Source: Marisediminitalea lipolytica (GTDB taxonomy: Bacteria; Pseudomonadota; Gammaproteobacteria; Enterobacterales; Alteromonadaceae). From it: 64,000 nucleotides of DNA. Positions within the stretch are counted from its first letter, which is position 1. Every line of letters begins with the position of its first letter. Of the stretch, positions 46,494-58,559 are shown one piece after another. The position numbers and the translations under genes are program-made. Under the pieces are notes generated by a model. It was given only the letters and a program-made list of their open reading frames with translations. It searched no databases and was not told where the DNA came from. The DNA lies in assembly GCF_001758465.1 (NCBI RefSeq), contig NZ_MJIC01000010.1, positions 558,001 to 622,000 of the forward strand. Reading direction: 5' to 3'.

Positions 46494-47533
46494 CAGCTTA
46501 AATCTGCACTTTCAGCAAAGGCCATATGCGCCAGCGGTACGCCGGTAAAAAGCAGGCAGAGATGGCACAATTTAATATAGGGGCGAATGACCGTTGTTTG
46601 CTTAAACAACAAGTCTGCTTCACTGAGCTGCTCACCGATGGCAGTTAACTCATTTTTACTGAGTCGTTGCATGGCCTGCTGATAATACCCCTGTCGATTC
46701 TTCCATATCCCCAGCCTGGGCCAGGTAATCGTTTGCCCGGTTTGCTGCAAATGGTTGAGCTTCCACAGGGTTTGCCATTCGCGGATCAGGGCCCAGATGA
46801 TGATGTTTGGCTCTATACCTTCGCTCTCAAGGCGTTGCAGAATTTTGACACAGCGATTGCGATCACCCTGCAACATAATATCGACTAACTGAAACACGTT
46901 AAATCGTGATTGGTCTACCAGTGCACTGGCCAGGCGTTCTTCATTTAACTGTTTGTCAGGGTAGGCCAGACTAAGCTTTTCGATTTCCTGCGCGGCAGCC
47001 ATCAGGTTACCTTCGCTAAAATCGGCAATGAGCTTGACGCTGGCCGGCGTAAACTGAAACCCTTCGCCCTGCAGACGCTGTTGGATCCACTTGTGCAACT
47101 GATTGCCTTCCAGCGGGTAGCACAGAGTAAATACGCCTGTGGCATCCAGGGCTTTAAACCATTTGGTTTTTTGTACATCCTTACCAATCCGCGGCCCGTG
47201 AATAATCAGCAAGGTATCGACAGACAACGTACTGGCCAGCTCGGTTAAGATACCGGCACCCTCAGTACCGGGCTTGCCGGTGGGGAGTTCCAGTTCAATC
47301 AGTTGTCTGGCGGCAAATAACGACATGCTTTGAGTCGCGTCTATCAGTCTGGACCAGCTGAATTCGCCGTCAGCCACCAGCACTGTGCGTTCTTCAAACC
47401 CGGCTTGTTTTGCCGTGGTTCGCAGTGCCTGTAAGATTTCAAACTTTTGCTGAGGCTCATCACCGAACACCAGATAACAGCCTTTCAGGCCATCTCTGAG
47501 TGATTGAGTAAAGCGATCGGGATAAACCTGCAC
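46493..47533 (-). CDS. holA: DNA polymerase III delta subunit
   Basis: HolA is the clamp-loader subunit that opens the beta clamp. The 346-residue length, GCYLVFGDEPQQKFEILQAL near the N-terminus, and the middle domain segment DFSEGNLMAAAQEIEKLSL are family features. It lies four bases after lptE and directly before nadD, as in E. coli and most relatives. Confidence 0.96.
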   Translation of the reverse strand: MQVYPDRFTQSLRDGLKGCYLVFGDEPQQKFEILQALRTTAKQAGFEERTVLVADGEFSWSRLIDATQSMSLFAARQLIELELPTGKPGTEGAGILTELASTLSVDTLLIIHGPRIGKDVQKTKWFKALDATGVFTLCYPLEGNQLHKWIQQRLQGEGFQFTPASVKLIADFSEGNLMAAAQEIEKLSLAYPDKQLNEERLASALVDQSRFNVFQLVDIMLQGDRNRCVKILQRLESEGIEPNIIIWALIREWQTLWKLNHLQQTGQTITWPRLGIWKNRQGYYQQAMQRLSKNELTAIGEQLSEADLLFKQTTVIRPYIKLCHLCLLFTGVPLAHMAFAESADLS

Positions 47534-47536
47534 GGG

Positions 47537-48054
47537 TTACTTTCCGGCGTACTGGCTGGATAACAGACGAATAATACGGTCTGCTGCTTCCAGGCGCATT
47601 TCGCTGAGGACCAGATTAAGTTCGCGTGATTTGGCCAGTACCTGATCAGGGTCGTCCTGGTATTCCCGCAGTACTTCAAACGAAGTCTTAAGTGCTTCGC
47701 CATCAGGGAAAACGACAGTATAACGCACGCCATAGATGAGTTCGTATTCTGCCACCTGACCGGTAGCAAACACCGACAATAAACGGCGATTAAGCTGTTC
47801 TGGTTCCAGTTGTATCGTGATGGTACTTGCCTGTTTAGCCGGATCGGCGCTGCTGCCGCCGTCGATGCGATACACAGTCATACGTTTTTCAAGGGCCCGA
47901 ACCAGCAACGCACTCTGACTGGATGCCTGCACTAACAGGTAGTCAGTGTTACTTGGTAAGGCCTTGTCACTGCGTAAATGAAAACCACAGCTGGCTAACG
48001 CCAGTGTGGTTATCAAAACGGTTAGCAGCTGACGAATCATCGTAAAATGACGCA

Positions 48055-48055
<1 letters not shown>
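47537..48055 (-). CDS. lptE: LPS-assembly lipoprotein LptE
   Basis: LptE plugs the LptD barrel and helps insert LPS into the outer membrane. A signal peptide ends in the lipobox LALASC with the lipidated Cys at 23, followed by GFHLR, the usual mature start. The length is 172 residues. The ATG at 48055 overlaps the leuS stop; a second in-frame ATG at 48040 would also leave a functional signal peptide. Confidence 0.95.
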
Positions 48056-50658
<2,603 letters not shown>

Positions 50659-50843
50659 TTACCTGAGGCTTCCGCTTTATTTTAACTTAAACAACTGTGC
50701 TGGCAGCGCGAGTGGAAAAATCGCTTAAATACCGCTACCTGCATGTTATGGGTATAATAACCCCATAGAATAACTTAGCGGTCCGGTATCTCACAATAGC
50801 CATAGCGCAATGAAGCGGAATAATTGTGTTAATTGGCCGTAAT

Positions 50844-51362
50844 TTAATCGTTATTGATAAAATCAACCAGGGCTTGCAGCTGAATCCCCTGTACCTGAGC
50901 CACAATTGGAGCAAGTTCAGCAAAACCCTCGGGGTAGAATCCCTGGACCCGATAGGTAAGAGTAATGCGGGTTTTAGTGCCATTTTCGGTAAACTGCCAG
51001 TCTAACGCGCCGTAAACCCCCATGCCCTGCAATGGTCCAAGCCCGCCGGACATACGCAGCAATTTACCTGGCTCAACAAAAACTATTTGCATATGCTGGG
51101 CAGATCGGTTTTGCGCGGTTTCACAAAAGCAACCTCCCGTCAGGGGTTCTATACTAAACCGGCCTTCATCTCCCCACCAGCTATGGTCCTTGGGCCACCA
51201 GCTATCCACATCGTTAACCAGTGCTTGCCAGACGGTATCGGGCAACGCGTTTATTGTGGCTGTATTTTCGATAATAAATCCGCTGTCACTGACCGCTACT
51301 ACTTTGGTTTCGGCAAGACAGGCTGAAACAGCAAACAGCATTACTAGAGCAAGATATCGCAT
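50844..51362 (-). CDS. SRPBCC (START-like) protein with signal peptide
   Basis: A small exported protein of the SRPBCC/polyketide-cyclase fold. A signal peptide (MRYLALVMLFAVSACLA) precedes about 155 residues with NALPDTVWQALVNDVDSWW at the start of the fold, a helical GFAELAPIVAQVQG near the end, and a paired Cys in GGCFCET. The fold binds hydrophobic ligands; the ligand is unknown. The ATG at 51362 begins a better signal peptide than the ATG at 51380. The SAC-L step could be a lipobox, so a lipoprotein is an alternative. No partner gene is obvious. Confidence 0.75.
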   Translation of the reverse strand: MRYLALVMLFAVSACLAETKVVAVSDSGFIIENTATINALPDTVWQALVNDVDSWWPKDHSWWGDEGRFSIEPLTGGCFCETAQNRSAQHMQIVFVEPGKLLRMSGGLGPLQGMGVYGALDWQFTENGTKTRITLTYRVQGFYPEGFAELAPIVAQVQGIQLQALVDFINND

Positions 51363-51474
51363 GAAAATTGAATTCCACAATGGTAGCTGATTAATCGTTG
51401 AGCAAGGCTAGTATGTAATTTGGGCAAACACAAGTTTAGGGTTTGACAGGCAGGGGGAATCAGGATTCACTGTA

Positions 51475-53886
51475 ATGAGAGATAAAATAAAGAAGAATAC
51501 AGCTATGACCTGGGAGCGGTTACCTGCCACACAGCTCACCCCCAATATTAATCGTCGTGCCATCAATCAGGCGTTAAAGGACGATGCCGCATTAAATTCC
51601 ACCTTTATAGGTCAGGAGCGGGCCCGCGAAGCGCTGACTTTTGGTTTAAATATTAACTCTACAGGCTACAACCTGTATGTCATGGGTGAACATGCTACCG
51701 GGCGTTTTACCCTGGTTAAGGAATATATCGAGCGTCACGTCAGTAAGCTGGCAACTCCGGATGACTGGTGTTTTATTAATAACTTTGAGGAAGAGCGCGA
51801 ACCACTGGTATTACGCATGCATCCAGGGGGAGCCAAAGAGTTTGCCAAAGACATGGCAAATCTGGTGGACGAATTGCTCGATACCTTTCCGGCCGCCTTT
51901 GACAACCCAGGATATCAGCGCAAAAAAGCCGCTATTGGCAGAACATTCGAGCAAAAATATGATGAAGCCATCAATAGCGTAGAGCGTTTTGCGCTGGCTA
52001 ATTCGGTTGCGATGCATGAGGAAGACGGTACTGTCAGTTTCCTGCCAATAGTCAATAACCGGCCCGTGGACGACAGCGAATTTGCGCAACTGACTGAAGA
52101 ACAGCAGGACAGCTTTTACCAGCTTATCGGAGAGCTGGAAAACCGCCTGAGTGAGAGTTTGTTGTCTTTACCGGTGTGGAAGCGGGAAAACTCTGAACAG
52201 TTACGTAAACTTAACCGGGATACCGCTGAGCACGGTATTCGCCCCTTGCTGAAAGAGCTGGAGCATAAATATGCCGGCGATTTGGGGGTGCTCAAGCATC
52301 TCAGACAGTTAAAATCCCATTTAATTGAAGCAGTAGTGGCGTTTTTAACCGAAGATCCCAAAGCAGAAAAGCTGGATGAAAGGGATCGTCGCGAGTTGCT
52401 GGAAGAACACTTTTTGCCTAACGTGGTATGCGCCCACAGTCTGGACAGTGGCGCACCAGTGGTTTACGAACCTAATCCGACCTATCAGAATTTATTTGGT
52501 GTCATCGAATATACCCATGTGGGCGGCTCTATGTACACCAACTATAAAATGATTCGGCCTGGTGCGTTGCATCGTGCTAACGGCGGGTATTTGTTGTTGG
52601 ATGCTGACCAGCTGTTACACCAGCCCTATGTTTGGGACGCCCTTAAGCTGGCGATAAAGTTTGGCAAACTGAAAATGGATTTGCCGCAGCAGGATGTGGG
52701 CATGACCAGTGCCATGACACTGATGCCCCAGGCTATCGATTTAAAAGTCAAAGTGATCCTGATGGGTTCCCGCGAGCTTTATTATACCTTGCAGGATTAT
52801 GACTCGGAATTTAATGAGCTTTTCCGGGTGCTGGTAGATTTTGACCATGAGATCAGTGCCACACGGCAAAATTTGTTTGATTTTGTGGGCCGGGTCCGCA
52901 AGAAAATTCTGCAGCTGGGTCTGACCGGCATTACGTCACCAGCCATGTGCCGGTTGGTGGAGTATTCGCTGCGTATGGCCGAGCACCAGGAAAAACTGTC
53001 TGCCCATTTTGCGGATGTTATCGAGCTGCTCAACGAAGCCCATTATTTTTGCGTAAAAGTGGGTGACACCGAACTTGATTTAGGGCACTTAAATTCCGCC
53101 CTGATGGCGAAAAAACGCCGTACCGGCCGGGTAAGTACCTCGTTGCTTAATGATATCAAAGAAGGGCAGGTCCTGATTGCGACAGAAGGAAAAGCCATTG
53201 GTAAAGTGAATGGCCTGACCGTGATGGACATTGGCGACACGGCCTTTGGAACACCGGCAAGGATCACCTCAACGGTGTATGCCGGTGCCAGTGGTGTGGT
53301 TGATATCGAACGTGAAGTGGAGCTGGGCCAGCCCATTCACTCTAAAGGGGTACTGCTGTTAACCGGTTATCTGGGTAATAAGTATGCGCAGTCTTTTCCG
53401 TTGACTGTGTCGGCCAATATTGCCCTTGAACAGTCCTATGGGCATATCGATGGTGACAGTGCGTCGTTAGGCGAACTGGTTGCCCTTATTTCAGCGATTA
53501 CTGATATTCCCGCCAGCCAGTCGCTGGCCATAACCGGCTCCATCAATCAGTATGGTGAGGTTCAGGCAGTAGGCGGGGTTAATGAGAAAATCGAAGGCTT
53601 CTTCGATGTCTGTCAGCACCGGGGTTTAAATGGCGAGCAGGGGGTGATTATTCCCAAATCCAATGTGCGTCATCTGGTGTTGGATAAAGCGGTGGTCGAA
53701 GCGGTGAAAAAAGGCCAGTTTGCTATTTACAGCGTGGAAACTGTGGATGATGCGCTGGAGCTGTTAATGGAAAAAGAAGCCGGCGTGTTGTCGAGTCGGG
53801 GACGCTATCCTAAGAACACCGTTAACGATTTAGCGGTGAAGCGTTTATACCAGATCGCCTGTACCGTGAATGGTGGCGAAGAATAG
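51475..53886 (+). CDS. Lon-family protease with degenerate P-loop (YcbZ-like)
   Basis: This 803-residue protein combines an AAA-like N-terminal region, long helices (about 180-320) and a C-terminal Lon (S16) protease domain. The catalytic dyad is S662 (in DGDSASLG) and K705 (in NEKIEGF), 43 residues apart as in E. coli Lon. The Walker A equivalent reads GEHATGRF at 71-78, with Arg for Lys, so ATP hydrolysis by this site is doubtful; GGYLLLDADQLL is a Walker-B-like segment. It resembles E. coli YcbZ. The ATG at 51475 has AGGA nine bases upstream; an in-frame ATG at 51505 is possible. The substrates are unknown. Confidence 0.88.
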   Translation: MRDKIKKNTAMTWERLPATQLTPNINRRAINQALKDDAALNSTFIGQERAREALTFGLNINSTGYNLYVMGEHATGRFTLVKEYIERHVSKLATPDDWCFINNFEEEREPLVLRMHPGGAKEFAKDMANLVDELLDTFPAAFDNPGYQRKKAAIGRTFEQKYDEAINSVERFALANSVAMHEEDGTVSFLPIVNNRPVDDSEFAQLTEEQQDSFYQLIGELENRLSESLLSLPVWKRENSEQLRKLNRDTAEHGIRPLLKELEHKYAGDLGVLKHLRQLKSHLIEAVVAFLTEDPKAEKLDERDRRELLEEHFLPNVVCAHSLDSGAPVVYEPNPTYQNLFGVIEYTHVGGSMYTNYKMIRPGALHRANGGYLLLDADQLLHQPYVWDALKLAIKFGKLKMDLPQQDVGMTSAMTLMPQAIDLKVKVILMGSRELYYTLQDYDSEFNELFRVLVDFDHEISATRQNLFDFVGRVRKKILQLGLTGITSPAMCRLVEYSLRMAEHQEKLSAHFADVIELLNEAHYFCVKVGDTELDLGHLNSALMAKKRRTGRVSTSLLNDIKEGQVLIATEGKAIGKVNGLTVMDIGDTAFGTPARITSTVYAGASGVVDIEREVELGQPIHSKGVLLLTGYLGNKYAQSFPLTVSANIALEQSYGHIDGDSASLGELVALISAITDIPASQSLAITGSINQYGEVQAVGGVNEKIEGFFDVCQHRGLNGEQGVIIPKSNVRHLVLDKAVVEAVKKGQFAIYSVETVDDALELLMEKEAGVLSSRGRYPKNTVNDLAVKRLYQIACTVNGGEE

Positions 53887-53917
53887 CAGGCTACCTCAGC
53901 ACAGCCTGCTGTTTTTG
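53885..53917 (+). terminator. Terminator after the Lon-family gene
   Basis: AGCAGGCT (53885-53892) pairs with AGCCTGCT (53903-53910), followed by GTTTTTGG. The stem begins inside the stop codon. It lies between convergent genes and ends before the dehydrogenase stop at 53921. Confidence 0.75.
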
Positions 53918-53920
53918 GTG

Positions 53921-54697
53921 TTACCTGGGGGGCATTCGCAGTGCACCATCCAGACGCAGGGTTTCGCCATTTATGTAACTGTTTTCGCAGATATGCATCA
54001 CCAGACTGGCAAACTCTGCCGGCAGGCCCAGGCGTTTGGGAAATGGCACCGTGGCGCCCAGTGCGTCCTGCACCTCCTGGGGCATGGCCGTAAGTAACGG
54101 TGTGCCCATTACCCCCGGTGCCACGCTGTTTACTCTGATCCCCAACGCGGCTAAATCCCTGGCCATAGGCAGAGTAAGTCCGATAATGCCCGCTTTACTG
54201 GCGGCATAAGCCGTTTGCCCGATTTGCCCTTCATAACCCGCAATGGACGCCGTATTGATAATTACGCCACGCTCTGAAGTAGCCGGGTCCGGTGCATTCA
54301 GTGCCATTTTAGCAGCCGCCAAACGAGCGACATTAAAGGTGCCAGAGAGGTTGATTGCCAGTGTCTGATTAAATTTTGCCAGGCTGGCGGGGGAGCCATC
54401 GCGGTTGAGTAAACGTTCTGCGGGCGCAACACCAGCGCAGTTTACACAAAAATGAACCTGGCCAAATTTTGCCACGGCACTGTCAAAAGCCTGAGCGATG
54501 GCTTGTTCGCTGGTGACGTCTGCCTGAACGAATAAAGCCCGCTCGTTACCGAAAATCGCCTGCTTTTCAGTTCCTGCCGTTGCGTTAAGATCGATCAGAA
54601 CCAGGTTTGCCCCAGCGTTAAAAAAAGCCTCAGCCACCGCCAGGCCCAGCCCTGAACACCCACCGGTGATCACAGCTGTATGATTGGCTAAATGCAT
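53921..54697 (-). CDS. Short-chain dehydrogenase, 3-hydroxyacyl-CoA dehydrogenase type 2-like
   Basis: This 258-residue NAD-dependent SDR resembles HSD17B10-type 3-hydroxyacyl-CoA (2-methyl-3-hydroxybutyryl-CoA) dehydrogenases. The cofactor motif is TGGCSGLG at residues 11-18 with VLIDLN (Asp favouring NAD). NCAG precedes the catalytic Ser in NTASIAG and the YxxxK motif in TAYAASKAG. RDLAALGIRVNSVAPGVMGTP is typical. Such enzymes act in isoleucine or fatty-acid breakdown. No beta-oxidation genes are adjacent, so the exact substrate is inferred only. Confidence 0.85.
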   Translation of the reverse strand: MHLANHTAVITGGCSGLGLAVAEAFFNAGANLVLIDLNATAGTEKQAIFGNERALFVQADVTSEQAIAQAFDSAVAKFGQVHFCVNCAGVAPAERLLNRDGSPASLAKFNQTLAINLSGTFNVARLAAAKMALNAPDPATSERGVIINTASIAGYEGQIGQTAYAASKAGIIGLTLPMARDLAALGIRVNSVAPGVMGTPLLTAMPQEVQDALGATVPFPKRLGLPAEFASLVMHICENSYINGETLRLDGALRMPPR

Positions 54698-54781
54698 AGA
54701 TATTCCGTAATGTTATTAGAATGTAAATTAATTCTACCTAACGTTTACGGAAAGGGAATGATTGGATGGCGACAGCTTACC

Positions 54782-55075
54782 TTATTTTGGCAACTGAATT
54801 TTACACTCTTCACTGAGACGGTAGAGGATCAGGGTATGACCAATTACCTGTAATTTTTCGCTGGCGGTCTCACGGATGATGGCCTCCATAATCAGGCTTT
54901 TTTCTTCACGATCATCTGTAGGCACTTTTACTTTAATCAGTTCGTGGTGATTAAGTGCACTGTCGATTTCGGCTAAAACGCCTTCAGTTAAGCCATTGGC
55001 ACCAAGCTGCACTACCGGTTTAAGTGGGTGGGCCAGGCCTTTCAGGAATTGCTTTTGTTTATTAGAAAGTTTCAT
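54782..55075 (-). CDS. yhbY: Ribosome-associated RNA-binding protein YhbY (CRM domain)
   Basis: YhbY is a single CRM-domain protein associated with pre-50S ribosomal particles. KQKQFLKGLAHPLKPVVQLG and the GANGLTEGVLAEI stretch are the family signature. The length of 97 residues is normal. In most gammaproteobacteria it is divergent from rlmE-ftsH. Here the divergent partner is absent or broken (see 55159-55602) and ftsH begins 630 bases away. Confidence 0.96.
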   Translation of the reverse strand: MKLSNKQKQFLKGLAHPLKPVVQLGANGLTEGVLAEIDSALNHHELIKVKVPTDDREEKSLIMEAIIRETASEKLQVIGHTLILYRLSEECKIQLPK

Positions 55076-55158
55076 TATTCAGTTTTTCTTACAATTTAAG
55101 TTCAAAGTCTGTCTTGAAAAAACGTATTCTAACGCCATCTCGACTACAATCCTAATGA

Positions 55159-55602
55159 CAATGTGTGGGAAAGACAAAAAAGACGTATTCAGCGGGTCGA
55201 TAGCGTTGATTAGCATCGCATTATTGACAACAATCCGGTTGGGAACGATGTTACATGCATAAATGTTTTCCACCTGGGTTTTTATTTACCGCTTTTGAAC
55301 AGAATTGGCTGAATAAACGTAGATACCAGGAATACGGCGTTTTTGCTATACAGTGAAGTGAGGCAGGCGCCTGTAATATTGCAGCTAGGTACATGGAAGA
55401 ATACGGGATTCAGTGTCAACTTTGGATTGAGATAGACCTGAACCTGGCGGGAGTTTTGCAGTCACAGTGTTTCAGCAAGGAGGTAAATGCGTTATTTCCG
55501 GTTAACCGGGATAACTTTACAACCAGCAGGAGACGAGCGGAGAATCGGTTCGCAACGGGCCTGACAGAAGTGTATTTGGTAGCAAGCATCTATAAAGTAT
55601 AG
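55159..55602 (+). pseudogene. Possible decayed rlmE (23S rRNA 2'-O-methyltransferase) remnant
   Basis: The 629-base gap between yhbY and ftsH is where rlmE (ftsJ, about 630 bases) normally lies, and no full gene is present. A frame ending at 55602 finishes TGLTEVYLVASIYKV, similar to the usual RlmE C-terminus SREVYLVA...K, and stops about 100 bases before ftsH, as a normal rlmE would. A short frame from ATG 55159 begins MCGKDKKD, vaguely like the basic RlmE start. The SAM-binding centre is not recognisable. Decay is inference: stops interrupt the region and the resemblance is short. The remainder of the gap holds only the yhbY and ftsH control regions. Confidence 0.3.
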
Positions 55603-55704
55603 TAGGCTTAGGTATCGCGTTTTTGAGACACTCACCGGCAGCTTCAGGTGACGCAAATTGGCGTCATTAACAGGCCGGATGATTTTTTACAGAGGTTAGT
55701 AGCA

Positions 55705-57651
55705 TTGAGCGACATGGCAAAAAACTTAATCTTGTGGTTGGTAATCGCAGTAGTTCTGATGGCGGTTTTCCAGAGTTTTTCTCCCAGCGAGTCGGGCCGG
55801 GCACAAACTGACTACACCACATTCTTAAAAGAAGTAAAGCAGGGCACTATTCGTGAAGTGCGCATCAGCAGCGATAACAACGAAATTCGTGGTGTTAAGC
55901 GCTCTGGTGAAACCTTTAAAACTTACATTCCGTATTTTGACGATCAGTTGATCTCAGATTTGGTTAAACAGGACGTACGCGTACTGGGTGAGCCGCCTGA
56001 GCAACCTTCTATTCTGACGTCTATCTTCATTTCCTGGTTCCCGATGCTGCTGTTAATCGCAGTGTGGATCTTCTTTATGCGGCAGATGCAGGGTGGCGGT
56101 GGCCGTGGTGCCATGTCATTCGGTAAGAGCAAAGCCCGTTTGTTGAGCGAAGATCAAATTAAGACAACGTTTGCCGACGTGGCGGGTTGTGACGAAGCGA
56201 AAGAAGACGTGGCTGAACTGGTAGACTTCCTGCGTGATCCGTCTAAATTCCAGAAACTGGGCGGTAAAATCCCGAAAGGCGTATTAATGGTGGGTCCGCC
56301 GGGAACCGGTAAAACGCTACTGGCAAAAGCCATTGCGGGTGAAGCAAAAGTGCCATTCTTTACCATTTCAGGTTCTGACTTTGTTGAAATGTTTGTGGGT
56401 GTGGGTGCATCCCGGGTACGTGACATGTTTGAGCAAGCGCGTAAGGCAGCGCCATGCATTATCTTTATCGACGAGATTGATGCGGTAGGCCGTCAGCGTG
56501 GTGCTGGTTTAGGCGGTGGTCACGACGAGCGCGAACAAACCCTTAACCAGATGCTGGTTGAAATGGACGGGTTTGAAGGTCACGAAGGCATTATCGTTAT
56601 TGCTGCAACCAACCGTCCTGATGTACTGGATCCGGCATTACTGCGTCCTGGTCGTTTCGACCGTCAGGTAGTGGTAGGGTTGCCAGACATTCGTGGCCGT
56701 GAGCAAATTCTTAAAGTTCACGTGCGCAAAGTGCCTGTGGCGGATGATGTAGAGCCATCAGTGATTGCCCGTGGTACGCCTGGTTTCTCTGGTGCTGATT
56801 TGGCTAACCTGGTGAACGAAGCGGCATTGTTCGCGGCGCGTGCTAACCGTCGTCTGGTATCGATGGAAGAGTTTGAAAAAGCCAAAGACAAGATCATGAT
56901 GGGGTCAGAGCGTAAGTCCATGGTTATGTCGGAAGAAGAGAAGACCATGACGGCTTACCACGAAGCAGGTCATGCTATTGTGGGTCGCCTGGTGCCTGAG
57001 CACGATCCGGTTTATAAAGTGTCAATTATTCCACGTGGTCGCGCACTGGGTGTAACCATGTACCTGCCAGAGCAAGACCGGGTAAGTCATACCAAGCAAC
57101 ATCTTGAAAGCATGATTTCAAGCTTGTTTGGCGGACGTCTGGCTGAGCAAATCATTTACGGCTCAGAAAAGGTCACCACCGGTGCTTCTAACGACATTGA
57201 ACGTGCGACTGATATTGCCCGTAAAATGGTAACTCAGTGGGGCCTGTCAGATAAAATGGGGCCAATGCTGTACGCCGAAGAAGAAGGTGAAGTGTTCCTG
57301 GGTAAATCAATGTCTAAGGCATCCAATATGTCTGATGACACTGCCCGGGCGATTGATGCCGAAATTAAATCGGTTATCGACCGCAACTATGAGCGTGCAC
57401 AGAAAATCCTCGAAGACAACATCGATATCCTGCACTCAATGAAAGATGCGTTAATGAAGTATGAAACCATTGATGCCAAGCAGATCGATGATTTGATGGC
57501 CCGTCGCGATGTGCGTGCACCTGCTGGCTGGGATGATCGTCCTTCCAGCGGTGACAAGCCAAGCGGTGGCGCGCCAGCCAAAGAAGGTGAAATCACTAAT
57601 GATGGTGTAGACAAACCTTCTGTAGGCAAGCCGGGCGACCTGCCAGGCTAA
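55705..57651 (+). CDS. ftsH: ATP-dependent zinc metalloprotease FtsH
   Basis: FtsH is the essential inner-membrane AAA protease that degrades LpxC, sigma-32 and damaged membrane proteins. Two membrane helices ([16 protein letters not shown] and [16 protein letters not shown]) flank a periplasmic domain. Counting from TTG 55705, Walker A GPPGTGKT is at 197-204 and the zinc site HEAGH at 419-423. The family starts S-D-M-A-K-N-L; TTG 55705 has AGAGG nine bases upstream, and ATG 55714 is the alternative. The open frame from 55648 adds residues with no family match. The length of 648 residues is normal. Confidence 0.97.
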   Translation: MSDMAKNLILWLVIAVVLMAVFQSFSPSESGRAQTDYTTFLKEVKQGTIREVRISSDNNEIRGVKRSGETFKTYIPYFDDQLISDLVKQDVRVLGEPPEQPSILTSIFISWFPMLLLIAVWIFFMRQMQGGGGRGAMSFGKSKARLLSEDQIKTTFADVAGCDEAKEDVAELVDFLRDPSKFQKLGGKIPKGVLMVGPPGTGKTLLAKAIAGEAKVPFFTISGSDFVEMFVGVGASRVRDMFEQARKAAPCIIFIDEIDAVGRQRGAGLGGGHDEREQTLNQMLVEMDGFEGHEGIIVIAATNRPDVLDPALLRPGRFDRQVVVGLPDIRGREQILKVHVRKVPVADDVEPSVIARGTPGFSGADLANLVNEAALFAARANRRLVSMEEFEKAKDKIMMGSERKSMVMSEEEKTMTAYHEAGHAIVGRLVPEHDPVYKVSIIPRGRALGVTMYLPEQDRVSHTKQHLESMISSLFGGRLAEQIIYGSEKVTTGASNDIERATDIARKMVTQWGLSDKMGPMLYAEEEGEVFLGKSMSKASNMSDDTARAIDAEIKSVIDRNYERAQKILEDNIDILHSMKDALMKYETIDAKQIDDLMARRDVRAPAGWDDRPSSGDKPSGGAPAKEGEITNDGVDKPSVGKPGDLPG

Positions 57652-57670
57652 TCAGCCCTGCGTTGAGAGA

Positions 57671-57697
57671 AGCGTCGGACATTCCGGCGCTTTTTTG
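57671..57697 (+). terminator. Terminator after ftsH
   Basis: AGCGTCGGA (57671-57679) pairs with TCCGGCGCT (57683-57691), including one G-T pair, followed by a T-run. It sits between ftsH and folP, so folP-glmM probably depend on their own promoter or partial read-through. Confidence 0.85.
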
Positions 57698-57724
57698 TAT
57701 TTACTTTCTGCTATGTAAATTCTT

Positions 57725-58546
57725 ATGCAAATCCGATCGATTACTTTAACCAAAACACAACCTCAGGTGATGGGGATCTTAAACGTTACGCCAGACTCGT
57801 TTTCTGATGGTGGCCGTCACAACACGTTACAGGCCGCTTTAAAACAAGCCCGTGAGATGGAACAGGCCGGAGCAACCATTATTGATATTGGCGGCGAGTC
57901 AACCCGGCCAGGTGCACCCGATGTTAGTCTGGAGGAAGAGATCGCCCGGGTCGTGCCAGTTGTTGCTGCGCTGCGTGCACAATCGGATGTGGTTATTTCT
58001 GTCGATACCAGTAAGGCCGAGGTCATGCGCGAATCGCTCGCGGTGGGTGCCGATTTAATCAATGATGTCAGAGCGTTGCAAGAGCCAGGATGTAAAGAAG
58101 TGGTGGCGGAATATGGCGCGCCGGTATGCCTGATGCACATGCAGGGACAACCACGAACCATGCAGGCTGCACCAGAATATGCCAACCTGTTCGGTGAGGT
58201 AGACCAGTTCTTCAACGAACAAATCGCAGCCTGTGAAGCAGCCGGAATTAGCCGTGATAAAATCCTGCTTGACCCTGGGTTTGGCTTCGGTAAAACTCTA
58301 ACGCACAACTATCAGCTGTTGCATGAACTGGAGCGGTTTCATCGGTTTGATATGCCCTTACTGGTTGGTATGTCACGTAAATCAATGATTGGAAATCTGA
58401 CTGGTCAGCCTGTAGAAAAGCGTTTGGCCGGAAGTTTAGCTGTAGCCACCATTGCCGCGATGAAAGGCGCGCAAATAATAAGAGTACATGATGTCGGGGA
58501 AACGGCAGATGTGGTGAAAGTGGTCAGCTATATGAATACATTATAA
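57725..58546 (+). CDS. folP: Dihydropteroate synthase
   Basis: FolP joins p-aminobenzoate to the pterin in folate synthesis and is the sulfonamide target. MGILNVTPDSFSDGG and GGESTRPGA are the two diagnostic motifs; VSVDTSK and LLDPGFGFGKT follow in order. The length of 273 residues is close to E. coli (282). It precedes glmM by 13 bases, as in E. coli. Confidence 0.98.
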   Translation: MQIRSITLTKTQPQVMGILNVTPDSFSDGGRHNTLQAALKQAREMEQAGATIIDIGGESTRPGAPDVSLEEEIARVVPVVAALRAQSDVVISVDTSKAEVMRESLAVGADLINDVRALQEPGCKEVVAEYGAPVCLMHMQGQPRTMQAAPEYANLFGEVDQFFNEQIAACEAAGISRDKILLDPGFGFGKTLTHNYQLLHELERFHRFDMPLLVGMSRKSMIGNLTGQPVEKRLAGSLAVATIAAMKGAQIIRVHDVGETADVVKVVSYMNTL

Positions 58547-58559
58547 TTAGGATAATTTT

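Noticed and set aside
50748-50770. Hairpin around ATGGG/CCCAT between leuS and the SRPBCC gene
   Set aside because: The stem is only five to seven bases with no T-tract, so it is not distinguishable from chance.
50735-50983. Minus-strand open frame (82 residues) overlapping the end of the SRPBCC gene
   Set aside because: Low-complexity translation, no ribosome site, and it overlaps a better-supported gene in another frame.
55079-55273. Minus-strand frame of 64 residues upstream of yhbY
   Set aside because: It lies in the control region of yhbY, has no family features, and its direction conflicts with nothing but adds no evidence.
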